Assembly: GCA_034933685.1 (NCBI GenBank)
Contig: JAYFNB010000011.1
Location: 58,139-122,138, forward strand
Length of the DNA: 64,000 bases
From: UBA8514 sp034933685
Lineage (GTDB): Bacteria > Bacillota > Clostridia > Lachnospirales > Anaerotignaceae
Direction: 5' to 3'
Shown: piece by piece, positions 8,176 to 17,342 of the stretch
How the letters are laid out: each line of letters opens with the position of its first letter
Numbering within the stretch: position 1 is the stretch's first letter
Notes under the pieces: model-generated
Seen by the model: the letters and a program-made list of their open reading frames with translations, nothing else
Told to the model about the DNA's origin: nothing
Databases searched by the model: none
Position numbers and translations under genes: made by a program

Positions 8176-9129
8176 ATGATTAAAACAAGTTATGGAGTTT
8201 TAACAGGCGAAACTGGAATTGAGTACCACAGTAACGGAAGTTTAAAGCAGTGTGCTCTGGAAGAAGAGTGCGCCTTAAATACACAATTTGGCATTCTAGT
8301 TCCAAAATATGAGGTGGATGAGGCAAGAACGAAAAACAGAAATTCAGTGGAATTTTATGATACTGGTGTGTTAAAAAGCATTTATCTTCAACACAAAACG
8401 GCAATACCTACATCCATTGGGCAAATTGAAGCAGAGTTAGTTACTTTTTATGAAAATGGAGCAATTCATAGAATATTTCCGCTATTTGGTCAAGTAAGCG
8501 GTTTCTGGTCTGAAGAGGAAGAAAAAAAATTAGCCCAAAACATTACAATTAATATGCCTACGGTGTATTTGGAAAATAAAATTTCATGCATTTGCTTTTA
8601 CATGAACGGAGCAATTAAAAGTATATCCTTATACAGCGGTGAAACGGTAACAGCATTTAATAATGAAGTGGAGTATAAAGCCAGAATAGGAATTGCATTT
8701 TATGAAAGCGGGCGGATAAAATCTTTAGAGCCAGCAACGAATAGTGTAGTAAAAACACCAATAGGCGTTATTTTTGCATATAATAACGACCCAATGGGTA
8801 TACACGGTGATGATAATTCCTTAAAATTTAACGAGGACGGAAGTATTAAAAAGGTAACAACTGTTGCTTCCTACATAGAAATTAAAGATAAAAAAGGCGT
8901 TATAACTGAGGTTAAAGCCATGAAAAAACCTAGTATGCTTGAACTTGATAAGTATGTAATAGTGCCTATTGCAATAGAATTTTATGAAGAAAAAATAGAA
9001 GTTACCGACAGCGATAAATGTAAAAAATGCTATGCTTATGCTGATTATAATATTTCTTCTGCTTATAATGAAGAGTATCAATTTGAAAATACGTGTACGG
9101 ATTGTGCCGGCTGTAGTGGGTGCAGTTAA
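8176..9129 (+). CDS. Unrecognised nif-operon protein with beta-hairpin repeats and Cys-rich tail
   Basis: I do not recognise a named family. The 317-residue protein has at least six copies of a short repeat of the form FYxxGxIKSI, for example VEFYDTGVLKSI, VTFYENGAIHRI, ICFYMNGAIKSI, IAFYESGRIKSL and LKFNEDGSIKKV, spaced 40-60 residues apart. This resembles MORN_2/YwqK-type hairpin repeats. The tail has six cysteines: CKKC and then CTDCAGCSGC at the very end, a plausible metal or iron-sulfur site. There is no signal peptide or membrane segment. GAGGTG 5 nt before ATG 8176 sets the start. Position right after anfO suggests a nitrogenase accessory role, which is inference. Confidence 0.6.
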   Translation: MIKTSYGVLTGETGIEYHSNGSLKQCALEEECALNTQFGILVPKYEVDEARTKNRNSVEFYDTGVLKSIYLQHKTAIPTSIGQIEAELVTFYENGAIHRIFPLFGQVSGFWSEEEEKKLAQNITINMPTVYLENKISCICFYMNGAIKSISLYSGETVTAFNNEVEYKARIGIAFYESGRIKSLEPATNSVVKTPIGVIFAYNNDPMGIHGDDNSLKFNEDGSIKKVTTVASYIEIKDKKGVITEVKAMKKPSMLELDKYVIVPIAIEFYEEKIEVTDSDKCKKCYAYADYNISSAYNEEYQFENTCTDCAGCSGCS

Positions 9130-9149
9130 CAAACTAAATGGGGTGGCTT

Positions 9150-9545
9150 ATGGAAAAATTTATAATAAGATTAGTTATTTCCTCAAAATACTTAAAAGAA
9201 TTAAACGAAAAGGAAATATTTCAAGGGTTAGAAAACGGTAAATTCTGTGTAGAATTTCCCACAGAAATTGAAGAAAACGAACCTCTTTCGGATTATATTG
9301 TTGCGTGCTGTGAAACAGCGCTAATTATGAGAAATTCAAAATATGAAATAGAAAATGCAAAGGAGTTAAACTGCGAATTAATGAAACTTGGGAAATCTGA
9401 AAAATCTTTTAACCTACTTATTAATATTAGCTACAATAATGAACAAAATGAATTCCATGACATTATGGTGTTTAAAGAAAATAAGGTTGAAAAAATGCTA
9501 TACGAGTTTGAGCTGATGGGTGATAAAACTATGTTTGCCCTGTAG
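9150..9545 (+). CDS. Unrecognised small protein ending the nif operon
   Basis: A 131-residue, acidic, probably soluble protein with no motif I recognise. It starts MEKFIIRLVISSKYL and has a run of alternating hydrophobic residues consistent with a small alpha/beta domain. GGGGTGG lies 4 nt before ATG 9150, making that start better than the upstream in-frame ATG at 9138. The gene follows the repeat protein after 20 nt and is closed by a terminator, so it is the last gene of the nif transcript. Function unknown. Confidence 0.6.
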   Translation: MEKFIIRLVISSKYLKELNEKEIFQGLENGKFCVEFPTEIEENEPLSDYIVACCETALIMRNSKYEIENAKELNCELMKLGKSEKSFNLLINISYNNEQNEFHDIMVFKENKVEKMLYEFELMGDKTMFAL

Positions 9546-9559
9546 GGAATAACTAACTG

Positions 9560-9587
9560 AAAGCCATGTTGCCAAGCATGGCTTTTT
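9560..9587. terminator. Terminator between nif operon and regulator gene
   Basis: AAAGCCATG (9560-9568) pairs with CATGGCTTT (9577-9585) and is followed by T residues on the plus strand and preceded by As for the minus strand, so it may stop both convergent transcripts. Confidence 0.75.
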
Positions 9588-9609
9588 CCATGTAATGGCT
9601 TATTCAGCT

Positions 9610-10311
9610 TTAATATACAAGTGAAGACCAAGTTATTACCGAAGAATATACTGCCTTTTTGGCTTCATTTAAATCTCGTGTTTCAATGGCATCCACTAGT
9701 TGCTTGTGCACTTCATAAGCAATTTTTCCGTGTTGTGTTTTATGTGTGGCCTTTATTGATAATTCAAAAAATTCAAGTATAAAATTATACACTTTTTCTA
9801 ACATCATGTTATGAGAGGCCTTGCTTAATATTTTGTGAAAATCGATATCATTTTGTGCAATTACAGAAGAAGGGCAATCTGAATTTACAAGCAGCCTAAG
9901 TTCATTTAAATTTTCATACAGTGCAGTTCGGTCTTCTTCATTTTCATCGTAATGTATAATTACAAGCTCCATTACATTTTTTTCCATGACGGCTCTAAAT
10001 TCTATAAGTTCCTCTAGGTTAGGGTTACACAAAAGTAAGGATGTTAAAAATGAATCAATTGCAGTTGTATTGGAATTTTGAGATACATAAGTTCCATTTC
10101 CAACCTTAATTTCTATCAAACCAAATGCCGATAGTATCTTCATTGCTTCACGCACACTGCTGCGGCTTACATTTAATCCTTCTGCAATTTCTGTTTCAAC
10201 AGGAATTTTGTCACCGGGCTGCAACTTTTTTTCCATAATTAGTGACCTAATGCTGTTTACAACTATATCAACTGCGGATTCTTTTTTTCTTGGTTCAAAT
10301 TTAAGCGACAT
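9610..10311 (-). CDS. FadR/GntR-family transcriptional regulator
   Basis: A 233-residue regulator. The N-terminal winged helix spans about residues 10-75 (AVDIVVNSIRSLI, LNVSRSSVREAMKIL, GLIEIKVGNGTYV). The all-helical C-terminal FCD domain has acidic and histidine residues (FRAVMEKN, DIDFHKIL, VHKQLVDAI) typical of a metal-dependent effector pocket. ATG 10311 is preferred because AGAGG lies just upstream; the longer in-frame start at 10341 has none. It is transcribed away from the ABC importer genes and probably controls them through the operator-like inverted repeat in the shared gap. Confidence 0.88.
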   Translation of the reverse strand: MSLKFEPRKKESAVDIVVNSIRSLIMEKKLQPGDKIPVETEIAEGLNVSRSSVREAMKILSAFGLIEIKVGNGTYVSQNSNTTAIDSFLTSLLLCNPNLEELIEFRAVMEKNVMELVIIHYDENEEDRTALYENLNELRLLVNSDCPSSVIAQNDIDFHKILSKASHNMMLEKVYNFILEFFELSIKATHKTQHGKIAYEVHKQLVDAIETRDLNEAKKAVYSSVITWSSLVY

Positions 10312-10480
10312 ATAATATACCTCTCTATAATTTAAAATCATTTCAGTGTTTCAAAATGAAAAAATGAATATAAAAACATACTATACCAAAGATAATTTTT
10401 TATCAAGACAATTTATATGTACAAATTTCACAATAAATTCTACATTTTTTTATAAAAATAGTCATTTTTACTTAAAATAA

Positions 10481-10509
10481 TTGACATATAATTCCAACAG
10501 ATGTATATT
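10481..10509 (+). promoter_or_regulatory. Sigma-A promoter of the ABC importer operon
   Basis: TTGACA (10481-10486) and TATATT (10504-10509) are separated by exactly 17 nt. The promoter faces the substrate-binding protein gene and ends about 95 nt before its ATG. Confidence 0.75.
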
Positions 10510-10518
10510 GTCCATATA

Positions 10519-10564
10519 ATAATCATCAGACGAATTATGAATTATAAATTAGCTTGATGATTAT
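10519..10564 (+). promoter_or_regulatory. Inverted repeat, candidate operator downstream of the promoter
   Basis: ATAATCATCA (10519-10528) is repeated inverted as TGATGATTAT (10555-10564), 26 nt apart. It begins 10 nt after the -10 box, where a bound repressor would block initiation. The adjacent FadR-type protein is the obvious candidate; this is inference. Confidence 0.45.
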
Positions 10565-10603
10565 AATTGAGCGTCATTATTCATTCTTTGAGGGGGAATT
10601 CTT

Positions 10604-11698
10604 ATGAGGAAAAAAGTTTTAGGAGTTATGTTGGCGGCAGTATTAGTGGTTTCATCATTTTCTGGCTGCAGTTCGTCCGCTAAAAGTGTAAGTGCAACTC
10701 CAGCACCAGCAGCTCAAGCTGCAGCTGAGGAAAAAAAGGAGGACAATGGTGAGTTTGCACTTGAGAAAAAGGATTTTGTAATTGGTCTTTCAAATTCATA
10801 TTTTGGTAACACATGGAGAAAGCAAATGGTTGATGCATTTACAGCAGCTGCCGAAGAAGCAAAAGCGGCAGGATACATCAAAGATTTTGAAATTCAAAAT
10901 GGGGATGGTACAGTAAATTCACAAATAGCGCAAATTAACAGTTTCATACTTAAAGGTGTAGATGCAATTTGTATTTGTTCAGCTTCAGAAACTGCTTTAA
11001 ATAGTGCAATACAAGAGGCATTGGATGCAGGCATAACTGTTGTTGCCTTCGACTCTATCGTGAATTTAGATGGGGTTTACACAATGGATTATCCTTGGGC
11101 AGATATTGGAAAAGCAAGTGTAGATTTTATGTCTAAAAAACATGATGGCAAGGGTAACTACATAGTTGTTAGAGGTGTATCTGGTGCGGCTCCAGACCAA
11201 GGCATTTACAAGGGAATTACAGAAGAAATTGGAAAATATCCAGATATGAAAATTGTTACAGAAGTTATTGGTGAAGCTAGTGCAACTGTAACACAGGAGG
11301 AACTGCTTAAGGTTCTTGACAGTTACCCAGAGGTTGATGGTGTAATTACTCATTGCGGTGGAGATGCCATTGGTGTAGTAAACGCATTTGACCAGCTTGG
11401 CAGGGAAACACCAACAATCATTGGCGATAATACAGGTGAATTTATACAGTGGTGGCTTGGTCAAGATGGCTATGAAACATTAAGCCAGGGTTCAACACCA
11501 GGTTGTGGTGGTGCGGCATTTTGGGTTGCACTGGATATTCTTAACGGATATGATGTTCCTCAAGACATGATGCTTGCAATTCCACAGGTTACAAAAGATA
11601 ATCTTCAAGATTACAAAGACCTTCAGGCTGGTGAATTTATTTCACCAAACTTCACAAATGAATATGTAATTGAAAATATAATAGAGGCTGCAAGATAA
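10604..11698 (+). CDS. Sugar-type ABC importer, substrate-binding lipoprotein
   Basis: The 364-residue protein begins with a lipoprotein signal (MRKKVLGVMLAAVL, lipobox SFSGC with Cys21), then an Ala/Pro linker. The mature part is a periplasmic-binding-protein type 1 domain of the RbsB/YtfQ group: IGLSNSYFGNTWRKQM at the first strand, then NSFILKGVDAICICSAS, GITVVAFDS and VDGVITHCGGDAIGVV. It should capture a sugar or similar small ligand at the cell surface and pass it to the importer encoded downstream. The ligand cannot be read from the sequence; the neighbouring amidohydrolase and peptidase hint that it may not be a plain sugar. GAGGGGG precedes the ATG. Confidence 0.9.
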   Translation: MRKKVLGVMLAAVLVVSSFSGCSSSAKSVSATPAPAAQAAAEEKKEDNGEFALEKKDFVIGLSNSYFGNTWRKQMVDAFTAAAEEAKAAGYIKDFEIQNGDGTVNSQIAQINSFILKGVDAICICSASETALNSAIQEALDAGITVVAFDSIVNLDGVYTMDYPWADIGKASVDFMSKKHDGKGNYIVVRGVSGAAPDQGIYKGITEEIGKYPDMKIVTEVIGEASATVTQEELLKVLDSYPEVDGVITHCGGDAIGVVNAFDQLGRETPTIIGDNTGEFIQWWLGQDGYETLSQGSTPGCGGAAFWVALDILNGYDVPQDMMLAIPQVTKDNLQDYKDLQAGEFISPNFTNEYVIENIIEAAR

Positions 11699-11708
11699 GT
11701 ATACAGAT

Positions 11709-11738
11709 AATAAGGGTTGCTCTAATGCAGCCCTTATT
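11709..11738 (+). promoter_or_regulatory. Stem-loop between binding-protein and ATPase genes
   Basis: A 12-bp stem (11709-11720 with 11727-11738, one G-U pair) with a 6-nt loop. The tract after it is A/T-mixed, not a T run, so it more likely protects the 3' end of the upstream message or partly attenuates transcription, giving more binding protein than transporter. Confidence 0.6.
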
Positions 11739-11770
11739 TATTAAAAAAATCCATGAAAGAAGGAGTTCTT

Positions 11771-14200
11771 TTGGAAAATAATCAATGCTTTCTGGAAGCA
11801 AAAGATATATTAAAAATCTATGGACCCACAATTGCAGTAAACCACTTAGATATAAAAATAAACAAAGGCGAGGTGCTGGCTCTTGTTGGAGGAAATGGCG
11901 CGGGCAAAAGCACCATTACAAAAATATTATCAGGCGTTATAAATTGCGACAACGGAACCATTTTTATAGATGGTGAAGAAATAGATGTTAATAAATACAC
12001 CCCTTCTGATGCCAGAAAGAAGGGTATTTTCGTCGTTCATCAGGAATTATCTCTGTGTAAAAACTTAACTGTTTATGAGAATTTTTATGTTGAGCAATAC
12101 CAGCAATTTGGAAAAGGCTTTAATTGGAGAAAACAGGCAAAAGAGCTTGCAAAAAAGGCTCTTGATGAGGTTTTTCCTAAAAATACAATTGATGTTAATG
12201 CCGGGCTTTCAACATTAAGTATTGCTCAACAGCAGATGGTGGAAATCTCCAGAGCAATGATTACACCAGACTTAAAAATGATTGTATTAGATGAACCAAC
12301 GTCTTCTCTTCCTGCGGAAGAAACCAGCCAGCTGCAAGAATATATTAAAAAAACGGCAGCCAAAGGTATTGCATTTATTTATATATCTCATCGTTTAAAG
12401 GAAGTAATGTATCTTGCGGACAGAGTTTTTATTATGCAAAACGGTGCTAAAAAGCACGAATGCACCATATGCGAAACCGATGAGTTGGATATGGTTAACC
12501 GTATGGGAAGCGGCATAGGAAGTATAGATACACAAAAGGCTGTGAAAGAAACCCCAAAAGCCAATGAAAACGTTGGCGTAAAGTTCAGCGATTATTCATT
12601 AGGCATGCTAAAAAACGTTACTGCACAAATGCATGGCGGTGAAATTGTATGCTTAACTGGCTTAGAGGGAAACGGACAGCTAGAAATGCTTCATGAAATT
12701 TTTTATAAAGCTGGGAAGAGGAAAAGTGGTCTTGAAATTACGGGACGTGTTGCTTATGTTGCAGGAGATAGGAAAAAGGAAGGCAACTTTCCGCTGTGGT
12801 CAATAAAGGATAACACTATTATTTCAAACATTGCAAACAATCCTCTTTTTAAGCCGTTAAACACTAAAAATGTAACAGAAATAGTTGAAACATGGAATCA
12901 TCGCTTAAAAACAAAGTGTAACAATACGGACGAATCTATCACGAGCCTTAGCGGCGGTAATCAGCAAAAAGTGTTGATTGCAAGAGCCATGGCTGTGGAT
13001 GCTGATATTATTTTGTTGGATGACCCAACAAGAGGCGTTGATATTGAAACAAAGCTGGAGCTTTACGAGGTATTTCGAGAGGCGGCGAAAAATGGAAAGC
13101 TAGTTGTTTGGAGAACTTCTGATGATGCGGAACTGGAGTACTGCACCAAACTTTTTGTAATGACAAAAGGTACGGTAGGAGCAGAATATGAACACGGAAA
13201 ATATGAACATAGTGATATTTTAAAGGTTGCCTTTGAAAACCAAGAAAAGAAGGATATAGAAAATTTAGTTGAAAAAAAGATGAAGCAACCAAAATTATAC
13301 TTATTTGCACTTATTACCACCATTATTTTATATGGAATTTGTGGTTATCTATCCCCAATGGTACTTACAAAGCGAGGAGTAGAGCTTTTAGCCGTAGGGT
13401 ATGCACCATTTATTTTCTGTGCTTTGGCACAAACCTTCATTATTGGGTTAGGGCATATCGATCTTAGCGTGGGCGCGTTTATGGGATTGGTAAACGTAGT
13501 TACCGCTACTATTTTGGACCAGAATACGGGGTTTGGTATTGTCGCATTAATTATACTACTTATTGCTTATTCACTTATGGGTCTATTTATTTACTGGAGG
13601 AATGTTCCGCCTATTATTGTAACTTTAGGTATGAGCTTTGTATGGACGGGTATTGCATATAATCTACAGGCAATGCCGGGCGGTCATGTACCAGAATGGA
13701 TGGTAACACTATTTAATTTTAAAAATCCAGTGCTAAAGGGAGTCCTTATTTGGCTTATCATTTGTGTAATTGTATCTGTCATTATATATCGCTCCAAGTA
13801 TGGCACTGTTTTAAGAGGTTTTGGAAACAACGATAATGCAATGATTAACAGCGGTTGGTCTAAAGCGAAGGCATTTTTTATGATTTATTTCATCGCAGGT
13901 TGTTTTGCAATGATGGGCGGATTTGCTCAATCTGGCATTACAGGGGCATCGGATGTGAATGCCTCAAGTACCTATACTATGCTTACGGTTGCGGCGGTTA
14001 TTATTGGCGGCGGCTATTTCAGCGGCGGTGTAGTTACCCATGTAGGGGCTGTGTGCGGAGCAATTTCCCTTACAATGGTAAGTATTTTATTAGGTCTTCT
14101 TAGGGTAAATACAGATTTTACAGCAACTGTTCAAGGGCTTGTACTTATTGTAATACTCTCTATAAGGCTTATTAAAAAGGGGGTAAAGAATAATGAATAA
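11771..14200 (+). CDS. ABC importer: duplicated ATPase fused to a permease
   Basis: This 809-residue protein joins an RbsA/MglA-type double ATPase to an RbsC-type permease. Residues about 10-240 are the first ATPase domain (Walker A GGNGAGKST, signature LSIAQQQM, Walker B MIVLDEPTSS). The second domain, about 255-485, has a degenerate Walker A (GLEGNGQLE, as is normal in this family), signature LSGGNQQ and Walker B IILLDDPTRGVD. From about residue 500 there are eight or so membrane segments with the permease motif GLGHIDLSVGAFMG. Usually these are separate polypeptides. TTG 11771 is the likely start: GAAGGAG sits 5 nt upstream, whereas the ATG at 11753 has no ribosome site. It overlaps the next permease gene by 8 nt. 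Confidence 0.9.
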   Translation: MENNQCFLEAKDILKIYGPTIAVNHLDIKINKGEVLALVGGNGAGKSTITKILSGVINCDNGTIFIDGEEIDVNKYTPSDARKKGIFVVHQELSLCKNLTVYENFYVEQYQQFGKGFNWRKQAKELAKKALDEVFPKNTIDVNAGLSTLSIAQQQMVEISRAMITPDLKMIVLDEPTSSLPAEETSQLQEYIKKTAAKGIAFIYISHRLKEVMYLADRVFIMQNGAKKHECTICETDELDMVNRMGSGIGSIDTQKAVKETPKANENVGVKFSDYSLGMLKNVTAQMHGGEIVCLTGLEGNGQLEMLHEIFYKAGKRKSGLEITGRVAYVAGDRKKEGNFPLWSIKDNTIISNIANNPLFKPLNTKNVTEIVETWNHRLKTKCNNTDESITSLSGGNQQKVLIARAMAVDADIILLDDPTRGVDIETKLELYEVFREAAKNGKLVVWRTSDDAELEYCTKLFVMTKGTVGAEYEHGKYEHSDILKVAFENQEKKDIENLVEKKMKQPKLYLFALITTIILYGICGYLSPMVLTKRGVELLAVGYAPFIFCALAQTFIIGLGHIDLSVGAFMGLVNVVTATILDQNTGFGIVALIILLIAYSLMGLFIYWRNVPPIIVTLGMSFVWTGIAYNLQAMPGGHVPEWMVTLFNFKNPVLKGVLIWLIICVIVSVIIYRSKYGTVLRGFGNNDNAMINSGWSKAKAFFMIYFIAGCFAMMGGFAQSGITGASDVNASSTYTMLTVAAVIIGGGYFSGGVVTHVGAVCGAISLTMVSILLGLLRVNTDFTATVQGLVLIVILSIRLIKKGVKNNE

Positions 14201-15146
14201 AGGGTTATCCTATATAAAAGAAAATACTTGGGTTTGGGCACTAATAGGTTCGGCAATTTTATGGCTGTCTATGGGTGTTTCGTCAGGGCAGCTAGGCTTT
14301 AACAGCCTTATATCCAATGCCAATACCGCTTCATTCCTTGCAATTATGGCGTTTGGGCAGATGTTGGTGGTTACTTCGGGAAGGGGTGCAATCGACCTTT
14401 CAATTCCAGGAGTGCTTACCTTAATGGCGTTTGTATCCATGAGTATTATTAACGGACAAAATTCTATGGTTATTCCAGCGCTTGCGGCAGTAGTTGTAAT
14501 TTCTGCATTTATTGGCTTTATAAATAGCCTTATGGTTATTTATTTACAGATTCCTGCCATTATTGCAACCATGGCAATGAATTACATTTTAACAACGGCG
14601 GCACTGTTAATTAATAAGAATTTTTCAATATTTAACGTTGCACCACTGTTAAAGGGTTTTCTTAAGGCAAAACTTTTAGGAATAAATTTAAGCATTATTC
14701 TAGCAATACTTTTAGGGGTCTTATTTGCTTTTCTGCTTAAAAAAACCTCCTATGGTAAATCCCTTGTGGCATTAGGGCAGAACAAAACTGCCGCTAGTTT
14801 AGCAGGAGTTAAAACTATAAAGGTTGAAATGCTTACCTATATGATGTGTTCTGTACTTGCAGGCATAGCAGGCTTATTAATTTCAGCCAGAGTAGGAAGT
14901 GCGGTACTTGGTATGGGTGATACCTATACTATGGACACCGTTGCGAGCATAGTAATTGGTGGAACGCTTATTTCAGGAGGGAAAGCAAATGTTCCGGGAA
15001 CATTGGTCGGCTGTCTTTTTCTCGGACTAATTAGTGCCGCAATGCAGATTATGGGGTTCTCAATTGGTGCACAAAATATTGCAAAAGGGATTCTTATTAT
15101 TTTTGTACTTATGTTAGGCACATTTCAAAGGAAAACTTCAAGATAG
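14193..15146 (+). CDS. ABC importer permease (RbsC type)
   Basis: A 317-residue membrane protein with about nine hydrophobic segments and the family motif SGRGAIDLSIPGVLTLMAF, in which the acidic loop contacts the channel, and later SIVIGGTLISGGKANVPGT near the C terminus. It is the second permease of the importer; the first is fused to the ATPase. A heterodimer of the two permeases is therefore likely. Its ATG lies inside the end of the fusion gene. Confidence 0.9.
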   Translation: MNKGLSYIKENTWVWALIGSAILWLSMGVSSGQLGFNSLISNANTASFLAIMAFGQMLVVTSGRGAIDLSIPGVLTLMAFVSMSIINGQNSMVIPALAAVVVISAFIGFINSLMVIYLQIPAIIATMAMNYILTTAALLINKNFSIFNVAPLLKGFLKAKLLGINLSIILAILLGVLFAFLLKKTSYGKSLVALGQNKTAASLAGVKTIKVEMLTYMMCSVLAGIAGLLISARVGSAVLGMGDTYTMDTVASIVIGGTLISGGKANVPGTLVGCLFLGLISAAMQIMGFSIGAQNIAKGILIIFVLMLGTFQRKTSR

Positions 15147-15159
15147 AGGAGGACTTAAA

Positions 15160-15906
15160 ATGATTATAGATGTTCATTCACACTTGGGTGAGGACTGCGT
15201 ATTTGATGAAGAATTGGACGAAAGAGGATTACTGGATGCTTATGCTGAACATGGCGTAGACGGAGGAATTGTACAGCCATATCTTCCAAGAATTTATATT
15301 GAGGACCATCAAGCCATTCATAACAGAATATATGAGCTTACGAAAACAAAAGAAAAAAGAATTTGGGGTATGGCTTCCATAAACCCGCATTTTAGACCAG
15401 CAGATTACGACAAAGAGGCATACAGATGTATTAAAGAGCTTGGTTTTGTTGGCATAAAAATTACACCCATCGGTCATGCAACGCATCCTTCTTCAAAAGA
15501 CGCAATGCACGTTTGGGAAGTGTGTCAGGATTTAAAAGTACCTATTATGATTCATACTGGTGCTGGTGTGCCTTTTTCAGACCCAATGAGTATTGCTAAA
15601 GCCCTTGAGGCTTTTCCAGATGTAACTTGTGTTATTGCCCATGCTGGAAGTGAAATGCATAATCAACAGGCAACGTATTTGGCAAAAAAGTATGAAAATG
15701 TATATCTTGAGCCTAGCTGGGTTGGAGTTTTAGGGGTAATGAATATGATAAACCAACTGGGCTGTGACAGAATTCTTTATTCTTCGGATAATGTGTTTAA
15801 TATGCCTGTTGAACTGGCTAAATACAGGGCGTTAATTAAAGACAAAAGTGAACTGGATAAGGTTATGTATAAAAATGTTTCAAGAATTTATAATTTGGGT
15901 GTATAG
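15160..15906 (+). CDS. Amidohydrolase_2 family metal-dependent hydrolase
   Basis: A 248-residue TIM-barrel hydrolase of the ACMSD-like amidohydrolase_2 family. Metal ligands are visible as H6 and H8 (DVHSH), the histidine in IMIHTG, the histidine in VIAHAG and the aspartate in YSSDN. Members hydrolyse or decarboxylate small organic acids, amides or lactones; the substrate here is unknown. It follows the permease after 13 nt with GAGGAGG as ribosome site, so it probably acts on the imported compound in the cytoplasm. Confidence 0.85.
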   Translation: MIIDVHSHLGEDCVFDEELDERGLLDAYAEHGVDGGIVQPYLPRIYIEDHQAIHNRIYELTKTKEKRIWGMASINPHFRPADYDKEAYRCIKELGFVGIKITPIGHATHPSSKDAMHVWEVCQDLKVPIMIHTGAGVPFSDPMSIAKALEAFPDVTCVIAHAGSEMHNQQATYLAKKYENVYLEPSWVGVLGVMNMINQLGCDRILYSSDNVFNMPVELAKYRALIKDKSELDKVMYKNVSRIYNLGV

Positions 15907-15984
15907 AATTATAAGTTTTATATAATATTTTCCCTAAAGTATAGAAGATTAAAATAAAAGTTGTAAAAAATAAGGAGTGATAAC

Positions 15985-17262
15985 GTGAAAAGAGATTTAC
16001 TGGTTAAAAAAATTAATGATGCTGTTGAGTGTTTGGAGGAAACACTAATTGATTTTGCAGTGGAGATATTTTCAATTCCAACACAGAATCCACCAGGAAA
16101 TAATTATGAAAAATGTACTAAAGCCATTGGAAGTATGATGGAAAAAATGGGAATGGACGTTCAGTACATATCCGTTCCGCAAGAAAGGCTTAATGAAGTT
16201 GCTCCAGATGGCATGGGTCTTCCCAGAATTAATGTTGTTGGCACACTTGAAGGAAAATCTGTTCGTCCAAATATCCATTTTACAGGTCATTACGATGTAG
16301 TTCCCGAAGGCGAAAATTGGATTCACCACCCATATGGATGTGATATAGAAGACGGAAAAATTTATGCCCGTGGCTCTGCTGACCAAAAAAGTGGTATCGT
16401 TTCCCAAATTATTGCTATCAAGGCACTGCAAGAAGCAGGCATTCAACTGAAAGGTACAATTTTAAGTTCTGCTTCTTGCGACGAAGAAAGCGGTGGAAAA
16501 GGCGGTGTTGGCTATATGGTGGAACAAGGCTGGTTTCACAAAGAAAACACCGATTATTGCATTATAACTGAATGCCTTGATGTAGATAAGGTTTGCCTTG
16601 GCCACAGGGGAACGGTTTGGTTCGATATTAACATTGTGGGGAAACAAAGCCACGGAAGTATGCCAAGCCAAGGAATTAACCCAATTGAGTTTGCCAATTT
16701 ACTGTTAAATAACATAAAAACAGACATAGAGCCTTTAATTGCAGAGCTTTCGCCTTTGCCAATTAATCCGCCGGAATGTAAAAAAACAACACTTACTGTA
16801 ACCATGATTCATGCAGGGGAAAAGATAAACACAGTCCCTCCAAGCTGTAAAATTAGTTTTGATTGGCGTCTGATTCCCGAACTTAGTGTTGAATGGGCAA
16901 AATCAAAAATAGAAGAAGTCTGCGAAAAAACAATGAAATCAATGCCTGGTATATCATATTCTATAAAATATCATTTGGAAGATAATCCAACTTTGGTTTC
17001 AAGCGATACAGAGATTGTTCATACCGTTATGGCTGCAGGTGAAACGTTCCTTGGCAAAGAAATGGAATTTTCCGTAAGCCCCGGCATGGATGACCAGAAG
17101 TATATTGTGCATAAAGGTGGAATGGAGCAATGTATTGTTTATGGTCCAGGACGACTGACGCTTGCACATAAGTCTGATGAATATGCAGTGATAGAGGAAA
17201 TGAAGGCCTCTGCAAAAATTATGGCATTAACTGCTGCCGAGCTATTGGGAGTTGTTGAATAA
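15985..17262 (+). CDS. M20-family deacylase/peptidase (ArgE/DapE type)
   Basis: A 425-residue zinc metallopeptidase of the ArgE/DapE group. Seen in order: the first zinc site FTGHYDVVP, the region ARGSADQKSG with the bridging aspartate, the catalytic glutamate pair in CDEESGG, a dimerisation domain beginning near GKQSHGSMPSQG, and the late ligand region SPGMDDQKY. Such enzymes cleave N-acyl amino acids or small peptides. The start is GTG 15985, with AAGGAG 7 nt upstream. It lies 78 nt after the amidohydrolase and is closed by a terminator, so it is the last gene of the ABC operon or a short unit of its own. Confidence 0.88.
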   Translation: MKRDLLVKKINDAVECLEETLIDFAVEIFSIPTQNPPGNNYEKCTKAIGSMMEKMGMDVQYISVPQERLNEVAPDGMGLPRINVVGTLEGKSVRPNIHFTGHYDVVPEGENWIHHPYGCDIEDGKIYARGSADQKSGIVSQIIAIKALQEAGIQLKGTILSSASCDEESGGKGGVGYMVEQGWFHKENTDYCIITECLDVDKVCLGHRGTVWFDINIVGKQSHGSMPSQGINPIEFANLLLNNIKTDIEPLIAELSPLPINPPECKKTTLTVTMIHAGEKINTVPPSCKISFDWRLIPELSVEWAKSKIEEVCEKTMKSMPGISYSIKYHLEDNPTLVSSDTEIVHTVMAAGETFLGKEMEFSVSPGMDDQKYIVHKGGMEQCIVYGPGRLTLAHKSDEYAVIEEMKASAKIMALTAAELLGVVE

Positions 17263-17342
17263 AGATAAATGCATCTATTGCAATTATAGATTGAAGGCAA
17301 GATGTTAAATTATGTAAGCTTCTTATATGATGTGGCGTATAT

